A stretch of DNA of 64,000 bases from Pseudogemmobacter hezensis (GCF_013155295.1 NZ_JABJXT010000003.1:186001-250000); one strand, 5' to 3'; numbered from the stretch's first letter, positions 47,282 to 56,533 are shown. Notes: a model not told the origin generated them from the sequence alone. Program-made: numbers and translations.

Positions 47282-49347
47282 TGCGCGACACCGCCCGGCC
47301 TGACCCTGCCACATTGCTGGCAGAGATTTTCGGCTTCCAGGAGTTCCGTCCTGGTCAGGCCGAGATCGTCAGGGCGGTGACCGAAGGGCGCAATACCCTT
47401 GCCATCATGCCGACAGGCGGCGGAAAATCGCTTTGTTTTCAGCTGCCTGCCCTGTGCCGCGACGGCGTTACCGTGGTGATCTCGCCGCTGATCGCGCTGA
47501 TGCGCGATCAGGTGCGGGGCCTGCGTGAGGCGGGGGTAGAGGCGGGGGCCCTGACCTCTGGCAATACCGATGAAGAGACAGAAGAGGTCTTTCAGGCGCT
47601 CGATGAGGGGCGGCTGAAACTATTGTATATGGCGCCAGAGCGGCTGGCGGCAGGGGCGACGGCGGCGCTTTTGCGGCGGATCAGCGTCTCGCTGATCGCT
47701 GTTGATGAGGCCCATTGCGTCAGCCAGTGGGGCCATGATTTCCGCCCCGATTATCTGCGCATCGGGGAACTCAGGCGCAGTCTTGGCGTGCCGCTGGCCG
47801 CCTTCACCGCCACCGCAGATGAGGAAACCCGCGCCGAGATCGTGCAGCGCCTTTTCGACGGCCAGCCCCCCGAGACCTTTCTGCGCGGCTTTGATCGCCC
47901 CAATATCCACCTGGGCTTTGCGGCCAAAGACGGCCCGCGCGAACAGATCCTGCGCTACGCGGCGGCGCGGCGCGGCCAGTCGGGCATCGTCTATTGTGGC
48001 ACCCGCGCGAAAACAGAGACCCTCTCGCAGGCTCTGCGTGAGGCGGGGCATCAGGCGCTTTACTATCATGGCGGCATGGAGGCGGGCGATCGCCGCGAGG
48101 TCGAGACCCGGTTCCAGCGCGATGACGGGCTGATCGTGGTGGCGACCGTGGCCTTCGGGATGGGGATCGACAAGCCCGATATCCGCTGGGTCGCCCATGC
48201 CGACCTGCCGAAATCCATCGAATCCTACTATCAGGAGATCGGCCGCGCCGGGCGCGACGGTGCCCCCGCCGAGGCGATGACGCTTTATGGTGCCGATGAC
48301 ATCCGCTATCGCCGCACCCAGATCGACGAGGGCGCCGCCCCGTCTGAACGCAAGGCCGCCGATCACGGCCGCCTGAATGCGCTGCTGGGTCTGGCCGAGG
48401 CGCTGGCCTGCCGCCGCCAGGTGCTTTTGGCCTATTTCGGCGAGGAAAGCGGCCCCTGCGGCAATTGCGACCTCTGCGCCAGCCCGCCCGCCGTCTTTGA
48501 CGGCACCGAGCCGGTGCGAAAGGCGCTGTCCGCTGTTTTGCGCACCGGCGAAAGCTTTGGCGCGGGCCATCTGATCGACATCCTGACCGGCACCAGCACC
48601 GAAAAAGTGCGCGCCCGCCAGCACCAGGACCTGCCGACCTTCGGCGTCGGGCGCGAGTTTTCAAAGACCGCCTGGAATTCGATTTTCCTGCAGATGATGG
48701 GCCGCGACATGCTGCGCCCGGATTTTGAACGTCACGGCGCTTTGCGGATGACCGAAGAGGCGCGGCCCGTGCTGCGCGGCGAGGTCAGCGTTACGCTGCG
48801 CCGCCCCGATCTGCGCACCACCCGTGCCCCGGTCAAGGCGCTGGTCGCCGAGGAAGACGCGCCGCTGCTGTCCGCGCTGAAGGCAAAGCGGCGGGCCCTG
48901 GCCGATGCCGCAGGCGTGCCCGCCTATGTGATTTTTGCCGACCGCACCCTGATCGAAATGGCCGAGCGCCGCCCGGAAAATCTGGACCAGATGGCCCATA
49001 TTTCCGGCGTTGGCGCGAAAAAGCTGGAAAGCTATGGCCAGACCTTCCTGCAGGTGATCCAGGCCGGAAATATGGCTGATCGCCCGCATCCGGCGCGGCG
49101 GGCCCTGGCGGGGCAGGCGGCGGGCGAGGTGTTTGACCTGCTTTCAGAGGCGCAGCTGCAGCTGGCCCGGGGCGAGGGCGGGATCGGCAAGCATCTGTCA
49201 TGCTCGGCCACGACCCTGCGCCAGATCGCCGAGCGCCGCCCGGCAAATCTTGCCGATCTGGAACGGGTCCAGGGCATGGGCGCACAAAAGGCCGAACGTT
49301 TTGGCGCGGCCTTCCTTGAAATCCTGCATGGTGCGAAAAGCGCCTGA
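47281..49347 (+). CDS. recQ: ATP-dependent DNA helicase RecQ
   Basis: The 688-residue 3'-5' helicase serves recombination repair. Motifs: FGFQEFRPGQAEIVRAV, Walker A LAIMPTGGGKSLCFQLP, VISPLIALMRDQV, the DEAH box VDEAHCVSQWGHDFRPDY, and ATVAFGMGIDKPDIR with QEIGRAGRDG. The RQC zinc site is present (CRRQVLLAYFGE..CGNCDLC). Two HRDC-like domains seem to follow, near residues 530-600 and 615-685. Its start is coupled to yggT. Confidence 0.96.
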   Translation: MRDTARPDPATLLAEIFGFQEFRPGQAEIVRAVTEGRNTLAIMPTGGGKSLCFQLPALCRDGVTVVISPLIALMRDQVRGLREAGVEAGALTSGNTDEETEEVFQALDEGRLKLLYMAPERLAAGATAALLRRISVSLIAVDEAHCVSQWGHDFRPDYLRIGELRRSLGVPLAAFTATADEETRAEIVQRLFDGQPPETFLRGFDRPNIHLGFAAKDGPREQILRYAAARRGQSGIVYCGTRAKTETLSQALREAGHQALYYHGGMEAGDRREVETRFQRDDGLIVVATVAFGMGIDKPDIRWVAHADLPKSIESYYQEIGRAGRDGAPAEAMTLYGADDIRYRRTQIDEGAAPSERKAADHGRLNALLGLAEALACRRQVLLAYFGEESGPCGNCDLCASPPAVFDGTEPVRKALSAVLRTGESFGAGHLIDILTGTSTEKVRARQHQDLPTFGVGREFSKTAWNSIFLQMMGRDMLRPDFERHGALRMTEEARPVLRGEVSVTLRRPDLRTTRAPVKALVAEEDAPLLSALKAKRRALADAAGVPAYVIFADRTLIEMAERRPENLDQMAHISGVGAKKLESYGQTFLQVIQAGNMADRPHPARRALAGQAAGEVFDLLSEAQLQLARGEGGIGKHLSCSATTLRQIAERRPANLADLERVQGMGAQKAERFGAAFLEILHGAKSA

Positions 49348-49395
49348 GACGTTCCTCCAGGGCGACGTTCCCCCAGGGCGACGGCACCCCAGGCA
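49348..49395. repeat. 16-bp tandem array directly after recQ
   Basis: Three contiguous 16-bp units: GACGTTCCTCCAGGGC, GACGTTCCCCCAGGGC and the degenerate GACGGCACCCCAGGCA. The first unit begins at the very next base after the recQ stop codon. Confidence 0.75.
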
Positions 49396-49476
49396 GGCAA
49401 CCCACATCAGCGGGACTACCCGCTTGCGCCGCAGATCGTTTCAGGATTCAGTGGCGGTAAAACAGAGGGCGCGTAA

Positions 49477-50955
49477 ATGGTCAGTGCAAAGAAACGTATC
49501 TGGGGCTGGTATTTCTTCGACTGGGCCAGCCAGCCCTATAGCACTTTGCTGCTGACCTTCATCTTCGCCCCCTATTTCGCCGAGGTGGCGCGGGGCTATT
49601 ACATGGGCACCGGCCTTGATGAAGAGGCCGCCAAAGCCGCCGCCCAAAGCTTTTGGGGCTGGGGCATTGCCGCGACCTCGGTGATCATCGCCCTGCTGGC
49701 GCCGATCCTGGGGGCCATCGCCGATTCAACCGGGCGTCGCCTGATCTGGGTCTGGATCTTCTCGGCGATCTATTTCATCGGCGCATGGGCGCTGTGGTGG
49801 GTGGCCCCTGGCGGTGAGATCGGGGTTCTGTGGTGGGGCGTGGTCTTTTTCGGCCTGGGCTTTATCGGCATGGAATTTGCCACGATCTTCACCAACTCGC
49901 TGATGCCCTCGCTGTCGGACAGCGAGGATCTGGGCGCGATTTCCGGCTATGGTTTCGCCTTTGGCTATCTGGGCGGGCTGATCGCGCTGATCCTGATGCT
50001 GGGCCTTTTCATCACCGCCCCGCAAAGTGACGGCAATGAGATGGCGGGCATGATGGGCGAGACGGGCGCACCTCTGGTCGAGGATGACAGCCTTGCCGGG
50101 CCAGAGCTTAGCCCCGTTGCCATGGAAGACGCCGGCCCGCGCACCTATCTGGGCATCCGCCCGCTGCTGGGTGATGACAGTGAGACGATGATCGGCTCGC
50201 GGATCGTCGGCCCGTTCACCGCGATCTGGTTTGCGGTCTTTATGATCCCCTTTGTCCTGTGGGTGAAAGAGCCGAAAACCAAAAGCAGCCCGCTGCAGCT
50301 GGGCAAGGCCTTTGGCGAGCTGCGCGATCTGATCGCCTCGCTGAAATTCCGGCACAGCCTTTCGGCCTATCTCGGCTCGTCGCTGCTTTACCGGGATGCG
50401 TTGAACGCGCTTTATACCTTTGGCGGCATCTATGCCTCGGGGGTGCTGGGCTGGAGCATCGGCCAGATCGGGATTTTCGGGATTATCGGCGCGGTTGCAG
50501 CGGTGTTCTGCTCCTGGATCGGCGGCCGGGCTGACCGCGCCTACGGGCCAAAGCCGGTGATCACCACCGCAGTGATCGTACTGACGCTGGTCTGTGTGGT
50601 GCTTTTGGGCATGACACGCGAGCAGGTCTGGGGCATCACGCTTGACCCGGCCTCGAACCAGCCCGACGTGATCTTCATGGTGCTGGGCGCGATGATCGGC
50701 GGCGCGGGCGGTGTGGTTCAGGCGGCCTCGCGCACGATGATGCTGCGCCACACCACGCCCGACCGCGCGACCGAAGCCTTCGGCCTCTTCGCGCTTTCGG
50801 GCAAGGTGGCCAGCTTTATCGCGCCTGCGGCGATTGCACTGGTCAGCACGATTTCCGGCTCGCAGCGGATCGGGATCGGCCTGCCGCTGATCGTATTGTT
50901 CATCCTGGGCCTCGTGCTGCTGGCCTTCGTGAATGCCAAAGGAGAGCAGGAATGA
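49477..50955 (+). CDS. MFS transporter (UMF1/Atg22-like family)
   Basis: The 492-residue protein has about 12 membrane helices. The N-terminus IWGWYFFDWASQPYSTLLLT is typical of the Atg22/UMF1 group. A hydrophilic loop of about 60 residues between the halves (near 185-245) is acidic. The second half shows SLLYRDALNALYTFGGIYAS. Its substrate is unknown; some relatives export amino acids. The mepA start overlaps its stop by ATGA. Confidence 0.88.
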   Translation: MVSAKKRIWGWYFFDWASQPYSTLLLTFIFAPYFAEVARGYYMGTGLDEEAAKAAAQSFWGWGIAATSVIIALLAPILGAIADSTGRRLIWVWIFSAIYFIGAWALWWVAPGGEIGVLWWGVVFFGLGFIGMEFATIFTNSLMPSLSDSEDLGAISGYGFAFGYLGGLIALILMLGLFITAPQSDGNEMAGMMGETGAPLVEDDSLAGPELSPVAMEDAGPRTYLGIRPLLGDDSETMIGSRIVGPFTAIWFAVFMIPFVLWVKEPKTKSSPLQLGKAFGELRDLIASLKFRHSLSAYLGSSLLYRDALNALYTFGGIYASGVLGWSIGQIGIFGIIGAVAAVFCSWIGGRADRAYGPKPVITTAVIVLTLVCVVLLGMTREQVWGITLDPASNQPDVIFMVLGAMIGGAGGVVQAASRTMMLRHTTPDRATEAFGLFALSGKVASFIAPAAIALVSTISGSQRIGIGLPLIVLFILGLVLLAFVNAKGEQE

Positions 50956-51875
50956 GCGTTAAGTCATCCTCTCGCGCGCTGCTGCTTGCGCTTTGCGCGG
51001 CGTTGGCCCTGCCGATGCCGGCGGCCTCGCAGCAATTGGCCAAAGATCTGTTCGGTGCGTATAAAGCGCCTTCTCAGCAACAGGCGATGCCGATCGGGGC
51101 CTATTCCAAGGGCTGCGCGGCAGGGCTTTTGAAAATGCCGGAAAACGGCCCGCACTGGCAGTCGATGCGGCTGTCCAGGAACCGCAACTGGGGCCATCCC
51201 GTGATGGTCGAGTTCCTGATGGACCTGTCCTATAGCGCCAGCCAGATCGGCTGGGGCAAGGGGCTTTACATCGGCGATATCAGCCAGCCGCGCGGCGGCC
51301 CGATGGTGACCGGCCATGCAAGCCACCAGATCGGGCTGGATGCGGATATCTGGTGGCTGGCCCCGAAACGCCTGGATCTGACGGTCGCGGAACGTGAAAG
51401 CCTGTCCTCGATCCCGATGCGCTCGGCCAACCAGAAATCGGTGACAGCGGCATGGGGCCCGGCGGCGCAGAACCTGCTGAAAGTGGCGGCCTCGGATCCA
51501 CGTGTTGACCGGATCTTTGTCGCCGCCGCGATCAAGCTGGAGATCTGCAAGACGGCCCGCAAGTCTGACACCCCCTGGCTGCAAAAACTGCGCCCGGTGG
51601 CGGGACATGACACGCATTTCCATGTGCGGCTGAAATGTCCGGCCGGGGCCAGCGCCTGCGAAACCCAGACGCCGACCGTCGCCGAACTGTCGAAGGGTGG
51701 CAATGGCTGCGATGAGACGCTGAACTGGTGGGTGACCGACTATCTGAACCCGCCGAAGAAGCAGCCGGGCAAGAAAGATCCGAACGAAGAAGACCCGCCG
51801 AAGAAAAAGCACCCGCGCCAGTTCACCATGGCTGATCTGCCGGGGCAATGTCAGGGCGTTCTGAGCGCGAACTGA
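50952..51875 (+). CDS. mepA: Penicillin-insensitive murein endopeptidase
   Basis: The 307-residue protein has a signal peptide (ALLLALCAALALPMPAASQQ) and the LAS-type metallopeptidase motifs: GGPMVTGHASHQIGLDADIW near residue 118, with zinc ligands His and Asp, and PVAGHDTHFHVRLKCPA near 218. It cuts D-alanyl-meso-diaminopimelate cross-links in the periplasm. The tail is Lys/Pro-rich (PPKKQPGKKDPNEEDPPKKK). It is coupled to the MFS gene. Confidence 0.95.
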   Translation: MSVKSSSRALLLALCAALALPMPAASQQLAKDLFGAYKAPSQQQAMPIGAYSKGCAAGLLKMPENGPHWQSMRLSRNRNWGHPVMVEFLMDLSYSASQIGWGKGLYIGDISQPRGGPMVTGHASHQIGLDADIWWLAPKRLDLTVAERESLSSIPMRSANQKSVTAAWGPAAQNLLKVAASDPRVDRIFVAAAIKLEICKTARKSDTPWLQKLRPVAGHDTHFHVRLKCPAGASACETQTPTVAELSKGGNGCDETLNWWVTDYLNPPKKQPGKKDPNEEDPPKKKHPRQFTMADLPGQCQGVLSAN

Positions 51876-51883
51876 AACAGAGA

Positions 51884-51911
51884 TTCCCGGAGCCTCAGGC
51901 GGCCCCGGGAA
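51884..51911 (+). terminator. Hairpin after mepA
   Basis: TTCCCGG with CCGGGAA, with an inner GCC/GGC pair around TCA. There is no U-run directly after it, but a T-rich stretch occurs 40 bp on. It is probably the end of the mfs-mepA transcript and marks the left border of the accessory scar. Confidence 0.5.
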
Positions 51912-52049
51912 CGGCTGAGGGGGCGAAGCGTGTCATGTTGATTTATTTTTAGATCAATATGTTAACTCGTTTATCTGTCGCGAGCTGATCCACAGATGTG
52001 CCACATGTGACCTGGGCAGGAATTTTACCTGCTCCTGACCTAAGGCGAG

Positions 52050-52112
52050 ATGGGAAGGTGCATTCATCTGTTCCAGCGCGGGCGGATCTATTACTGGCGG
52101 CGGAGGATGCCG
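52050..52112 (+). pseudogene. Integrase-like N-terminal stub
   Basis: Behind TAAGGCGAG an ATG opens MGRCIHLFQRGRIYYWRRRM, which resembles the first residues of many alphaproteobacterial tyrosine-recombinase integrases (an aromatic/basic YYWRRRMP pattern). After about 21 codons the reading sense is lost and a surface-protein frame takes over. It may be the remnant of an integrase at an old element junction. Similarity is judged by eye on a very short piece. Confidence 0.35.
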
Positions 52113-54370
52113 GTGATCCGCAATATCTCTCTTTATCCATTGCCAATAATTCGACCACGGAAACCTTCAGCAACTTCAGAATCACCGATGATCCTGCCAC
52201 CATGGGCGGTGGCATCTTCCTGTCACCTGAAGGATCTGGCGCCCTGTTTGCCGAGCCCATAAACAACTGCGGCCCTTCAGTAGCCCTGAGCCAGCCTGAT
52301 ACGACAAGCATCCGGATCAGTGGACTGACGCTCGCCCCGCGTTCAGCGTCGAGCGGCTTACGGCATCAGATGCAACCCGCAATGCGTCCTACAGGAGTTT
52401 CGTCAAGACCGTTCCCGCAGGAAACATCCTGTTTGATACGCCCGGCAGCCCGGACCAGACCTATAGCCAGAGCATCACTGCTTCAGGCAGCGTTACCAGT
52501 CCGGTCAGGATCACGAAAGCTTTTGCTCCGGCTATTGCCGCTTTAAATGGCGTGTCGCGCCTGACAATCACTGTCGAGCGCATGACGCACCTGGCAGGCG
52601 GTTATATCAACATGAACCTGACGGACAGTCTGTCCGCAGATCAGACGATTGCAGCAGTGCCCAACCTCGTTTCCACCTGCGGCGGCACCACCTCTGCTCC
52701 GACTGGCGGGTCCGTTATTCAGGTGACCGGGGGCAGGTGTACCGTGGCCAATATGGGGAACTGTCGACCTGTAGATTTCTGTCGATGTCCGCGCGCCGGC
52801 ATTGCCGCCCTGCGTGTCGCAGGAAGCGTCCCAGAATATCATCCCGGCTGATACCTGGGAGCAGCCGCAGGTCAATTTCAGCGCCACCGACAGCCGCCAT
52901 CCGGCTGGGCTTAACGAGGTCTATAATGTCACTCCGGCAACGGCGACCCTGACCCGTCCGGAAACAGCCCTTACGATCAACAAGGAATTCATCCCGCCGA
53001 CGATCAACGGTGGCGGCAAATCACGTGTCCGGATCACCATTTCCAACCCGGATGGCGTCGCTTTGCCGTTGAATGGTCTGCCGCTGACCGATGTCTCTTC
53101 ATCCCCCGATCTTGCGCGCTTCTCGGATGTAAGCCCGTCTTTTACCGATCAGCTTGGCAATTCCAATGGCTGCTTCGGTGGCACCTTCACCGGGCGGAGC
53201 GGCGATCATCAGATCTCGTTGCAAAATGCGCGGATGGACGGCCGGCTAGTCGTGACCCAGGCCGGTGTCTATGCGGGCGGGCTTGTGAACCGGAGCAGTG
53301 TCACAGCACCTGGCTCTGTACTCTACACGATCACCGTCAGGAATTCCGGAAATGTCGACCTGTCCGGGGAATCTGGTGGTTGAGGATCGTCTGACGACCT
53401 CGACCGGGACCATGACGCTCGCGCCGACTGGCCCCTCGGGTGACAATGGCAAGGGCAGCCTCGATCCCGATGAGACCCGGAGCTATCAGGCGACATCTCA
53501 GGTGACGGCCGGCGATATTGCGGCGTGGGGCACTCTGGTCAATGTCGCGACGGCGCGGGCTGATGGCCCGAGGCCGGTGCTGCTGGTGCAAAGCGCTGAG
53601 GTGCCGGTGACAATGCCGTCGCCTGGTGTCGCCGATCTCACGCTTGAGACGCTTGCCGGTGTCGAAACCGCGATGGTTGGCGATCTGGTTCCCTATACGA
53701 TCCAAATCAGCAATGCGGCCGCCGCATCTGCGGTCAATACTTTCACCAAAGACGGCTCCGGTCCTCGGCGAATTACCCGTCCTGGATTGCCAAATCTGAG
53801 GTGGTGATCACCGATGCCCATGGCCGCAGGGTTGCGGTGGTGCCGATTGCGGCGAATGGCGAGGCGGGCTGAACGATACCCGCCGGAGCCAACGATATGG
53901 GCGGCGATGGATACGGGCGAATATCTCTACTTCCTGCGCGCCACCGACAGCGCGGGCTGGCGTGACGAGGCGCGCAGCCTTGTGCTCACGCGCGCGGCGA
54001 CGCGGCTTCCGACCGATCTGGCCGGCCCGGTCCATCCGGCAGCCGAGGGCGATGACATGACGGCGCGCCATTCCGGCGACCGGCGGCGCGATCACCGTCT
54101 CGGGCCATTCCCCTGCCAGGCAGCCGGTGCGGGTTCTGGGCGCGGCCGTGCCGGTTGATCGCGGCGGCAATTTTGTCATCCGGCGCATCCTGCCGCCCGG
54201 CACACATGCGGTGGCGATCTCGGTTGACGGGCGCAAGATGGACCGTTCGGTGACCATTGAGCATTCAGAATGGTTCGCAACCGGCATCGTTGATGTGACG
54301 GTCGGGCGCCATGACAGTGAGACCTGGAAGCTTGGCCGCGTTGCGGGCCTTGCCCAGGGCACGCTGGCAA
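52080..54370 (+). pseudogene. Decayed surface protein gene with DUF11-like repeat domains
   Basis: Pieces of one protein can be followed through at least five frame changes: LSLSIANNSTTETFSNFRIT, then ITKAFAPAIAALNGVSRLTI, then ITISNPDGVALPLNGLPLTD, then YTITVRNSGNVDLSG, then VEDRLTTSTGTMTLAPTGPS, VVITDAHGRRVAVVPIAANG, YFLRATDSAGWRDEARSLV and VIRRILPPGTHAVAIS. These match the style of large exported proteins with repeated DUF11-type (conserved repeat) domains, and the end resembles an outer-membrane anchor part (HSEWFATGIVDVTVG). No signal peptide start is found. The many shifts mean the gene is dead unless the sequence is poor here. Confidence 0.8.
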
Positions 54371-54374
54371 ATGG

Positions 54375-54896
54375 CACGCGGATCATGGAGAACCGCAGCG
54401 GCCTGATCGTCCAGGCGGATCTGACCCGCGCAACGGGGCGCGCCGAGCGGCAGGCCGCAATCGACCCTTCGCCATGAGCCTTGAACCAGTGGCGGCCCTA
54501 TGGCTCGACCACCGCCATTCGCCGGGCTCGACACGGCGGCTGACGCGCGGCGCCGACAAGGGATATGATGCCGCAGAGTTCGTTGCCGACCTGCGCCCCG
54601 CCTGCCTCACTCCATATGTCGCACAAAAGTCGCGTTATTCAGCCATCGACGGGCGCACCACCCGGCACAAGGGCTACGCCCTGTCCCTCAGGCACGGCAA
54701 AGGGATCGAAGAAGCATTCGGTCGGGCACAAACAATCGGAGGCGCAGCCCAAACCGCCTTTCGGGGCATCGAACGGGCACGTGCCCGCTTCATCATGACC
54801 CTCGTCGCGGGAAATCTGGCCAGACTGCCGAAGCTGCTCGCAGCACAAAGAAGATGGTGTTGCGTGCAGCCAAAACCCGCCAGCAAATCCGGATGA
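54375..54896 (+). pseudogene. IS5-family transposase remnant (C-terminal part)
   Basis: The frame RIMENRSGLIVQADLTRATG joins the surface-protein remnant in the same frame, then shifts near 54470 into HRHSPGSTRRLTRGADKGYD, followed by SRYSAIDGRTTRHKGYALSL and GNLARLPKLLAAQ. These are typical of the second half of IS5-type DDE transposases with the final catalytic region. The N-terminal half and both terminal repeats are missing or not visible. It appears that a deletion fused an inserted element to the surface gene. Confidence 0.8.
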
Positions 54897-54960
54897 GAAA
54901 GCCTGCCCCCAGAAAGGCCAAGGAATAACGTTCGCAGCGCCGGAGCAAATCCGCATCCTG

Positions 54961-55050
54961 TTAAGGACATATGAATAATCCCGCCCTCTTTTCATCTGTC
55001 TCTAAATATCCCGGGGGTGAGCGGCGTAGCCGCGAGGGGGCAGCGCCCCC
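54961..55050. repeat. Dispersed element, copy 3, with G-rich hairpins
   Basis: TTAAGGACATATGAA (54961) faces the better copy TTCATCTGTCTCTAAATATC (54991). It is followed by hairpins GCGGC/GCCGC (55021-55033) and GGGGGC/GCCCCC (55036-55050). The layout mirrors copy 2 after fmt. It lies between the transposase remnant and the transporter gene; nothing else is seen in that gap. Confidence 0.7.
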
Positions 55051-55171
55051 CGACGACCGGGCAGCAGGCATCGGCGCGATTGACGGCAGCGATCGACGGG
55101 CGTAAGCAGCGCCGTCCCTCCGCGCAGGCGGGGGCCAAGTCTCCGCTACCTTGTCAAAACGGAATATATCT

Positions 55172-55792
55172 ATGACCCGTCTGATGCCCGGCATTCTTGC
55201 CATGGCCGCGATTGTGCTGGCCTCGAATATCCTTGTGCAGTTTCCTTTTGGGGATTTTCTGACCTGGGGTGCCTTTACCTATCCATTCGCTTTTCTTGTC
55301 GGCGATCTTGTCAACCGCATCCAGGGGCCGAGGGCCGCGCGGATCGTGGTGATGGCGGGTTTTCTGACCGGGCTGGTCTGCTCGCTGATCGGCACGCAGA
55401 TCATGGGCGAGTTCGGCCCGCTGGTCACTTTGCGCGTCGCCATCGGCTCGGGGCTTGCCTATCTGGTGGCGCAGATGACCGATGTCTCGGTCTTTACCGC
55501 CCTGCGTGAGCGGGCCTGGTGGAAAGCGCCGCTGATCTCGACGCTGGTTTCCTCGACGATTGACACCGTGATTTTCTTTTCGCTGGCCTTTTCCGCCGCC
55601 TTCACCTTCCTCGAGCCTGGCGTCGATGTCTCCTGGGCGTCAGAGCCGCGCGCGCTTTTGGGCTTTGGACCGCTTGCCCCGTTCTGGGCCTCGCTGGCGA
55701 TCGGTGACTGGTGCGTAAAAATTGCGCTGGCTTTGGTGGCACTGGTGCCTTTCCGCATCATAATCAGCAAAGTGACCGCAAGATCTGTGTAA
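55172..55792 (+). CDS. Queuosine precursor transporter (YhhQ/VUT family)
   Basis: The 206-residue protein has six hydrophobic helices. Family marks are ILVQFPFGDFLTWGAFTYPF near residue 20, AFLVGDLVNRIQGPRAAR near 40, VAIGSGLAYLVAQMTDVSVF near 88 and STLVSSTIDTVIFFSLAF near 122. It imports queuine-type precursors (preQ0/preQ1) for tRNA modification. An in-frame TTG seven codons upstream is possible. I saw no preQ1 riboswitch in front. Confidence 0.9.
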   Translation: MTRLMPGILAMAAIVLASNILVQFPFGDFLTWGAFTYPFAFLVGDLVNRIQGPRAARIVVMAGFLTGLVCSLIGTQIMGEFGPLVTLRVAIGSGLAYLVAQMTDVSVFTALRERAWWKAPLISTLVSSTIDTVIFFSLAFSAAFTFLEPGVDVSWASEPRALLGFGPLAPFWASLAIGDWCVKIALALVALVPFRIIISKVTARSV

Positions 55793-55862
55793 ATTTACTT
55801 GATCGTTACTAAATCTGTGCCAGCATCACCCTATCGGAAACATTTCGAAAGGAGGTGATCCA

Positions 55863-55919
55863 GTGTCTAGAGTGATATTGGAGAGAGGTGTCAAGACAGT
55901 CGGGAGGTATGCTTTCTGA
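55863..55919 (+). CDS. Possible 18-residue leader peptide
   Basis: A GTG seven bases after a perfect GGAGG core opens MSRVILERGVKTVGRYAF, then TGA. It is too short to judge by composition. The extended ribosome binding site, complementary to the whole 16S tail, is what makes it credible. No run of a single regulatory amino acid is seen; three valines and three arginines occur. Confidence 0.4.
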   Translation: MSRVILERGVKTVGRYAF

Positions 55920-55992
55920 GGGCAGCCCCTCGGTAAGACTATCATCTGATTGGGCCTTCAGATCCTAACTGGCCCATCTCCTCGGAACTCGG

Positions 55993-56025
55993 AAGGGGTC
56001 GCCTCGCAGGCGGCCCTTTCTCTTT
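55993..56025 (+). terminator. Terminator before arfB
   Basis: AAGGGGTCGCCT pairs with AGGCGGCCCTTT (12 bp, two G-U pairs) around CGC and is followed by a T-rich run TCTCTTTG. It ends about 30 bp before the arfB start. Confidence 0.85.
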
Positions 56026-56052
56026 GATGTCGCGCCCCTTATCCTTGCCGCC

Positions 56053-56481
56053 ATGCTTTATGTGACAGAGACCATCACCATCGCCGACTGGGAGCTTTCA
56101 GAAAGCTTCATGCGTGCCTCAGGGCCGGGCGGGCAGAATGTGAACAAGGTCTCGACCGCGGTAGAGCTGCGCTTTGAGGCAGAGCGCTCGCCCCATCTCA
56201 GCGCCCCGGTCAAAACGCGGCTGCGGCGGCTGGCAGGGCGGAAATGGACGCTGGAGGGCGCGATTGTCATCCAGGTCGAAGACACCCGCAGCCAGGCCCG
56301 CAACCGCGAAATCGCCCGCGAACGCCTGGCCGAGCTGATCCGCCAGGCGCTGGTGGTGCCAAAGCGGCGGATTGCGACCAAGCCCAGCTGGGGCAGCCAG
56401 CAGCGCCGCCTGGCCGCGAAATCGGTGCGCGGTGAGGTCAAGGCCGGGCGCGGGCGCGTAACGGGCGCTGACCATGACTGA
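56053..56481 (+). CDS. arfB: Alternative ribosome-rescue factor / peptidyl-tRNA hydrolase ArfB
   Basis: The 142-residue release-factor-like protein carries the catalytic GGQ in SGPGGQNVNKVSTAVELRF near residue 28. The C-terminal tail is basic (VVPKRRIATKPSWGSQQRRL, then GEVKAGRGRVTG), which in this family enters the empty mRNA channel of stalled ribosomes. No codon-recognition domain is present. It lies just after the leader terminator. Confidence 0.93.
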   Translation: MLYVTETITIADWELSESFMRASGPGGQNVNKVSTAVELRFEAERSPHLSAPVKTRLRRLAGRKWTLEGAIVIQVEDTRSQARNREIARERLAELIRQALVVPKRRIATKPSWGSQQRRLAAKSVRGEVKAGRGRVTGADHD

Positions 56482-56487
56482 CCGCCA

Positions 56488-56532
56488 CCAGGACGGTAGC
56501 TGTCAGGACGGTAGCCATCAGGAGTGACGCGT
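56488..56532. repeat. 15-bp tandem array after arfB
   Basis: Three 15-bp units: CCAGGACGGTAGCTG, TCAGGACGGTAGCCA, and a degenerate third. It begins 7 bp after the arfB stop and fills the gap to the convergent pabC-like gene. Confidence 0.65.
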
Positions 56533-56533
56533 C

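Larger units (their letters stand above)
55847..56025 (+). ncRNA. Candidate regulatory leader or small RNA ahead of arfB
   Basis: The region opens with GAAAGGAGGTGATCCAG, complementary over 17 bases to the 16S rRNA 3' end as known in alphaproteobacteria. A short ORF follows. Then come mutually exclusive pairings: ATCTGA (55944) with TCAGAT (55958), or GGGCC (55952) with GGCCC (55971). A strong terminator ends it at 56019. The layout is that of an attenuator or a stand-alone RNA. Confidence 0.5.

Noticed and set aside
55100..55171. preQ1 riboswitch before the queuosine-precursor transporter
   Set aside because: I could not find the compact stem and A-rich tail of the known classes.
55847..55863. 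Fragment of a 16S rRNA gene, suggested by the match to its 3' end
   Set aside because: Only 17 bases match, in antisense, and the sequence diverges at once on both sides; it works as an extended ribosome binding site.
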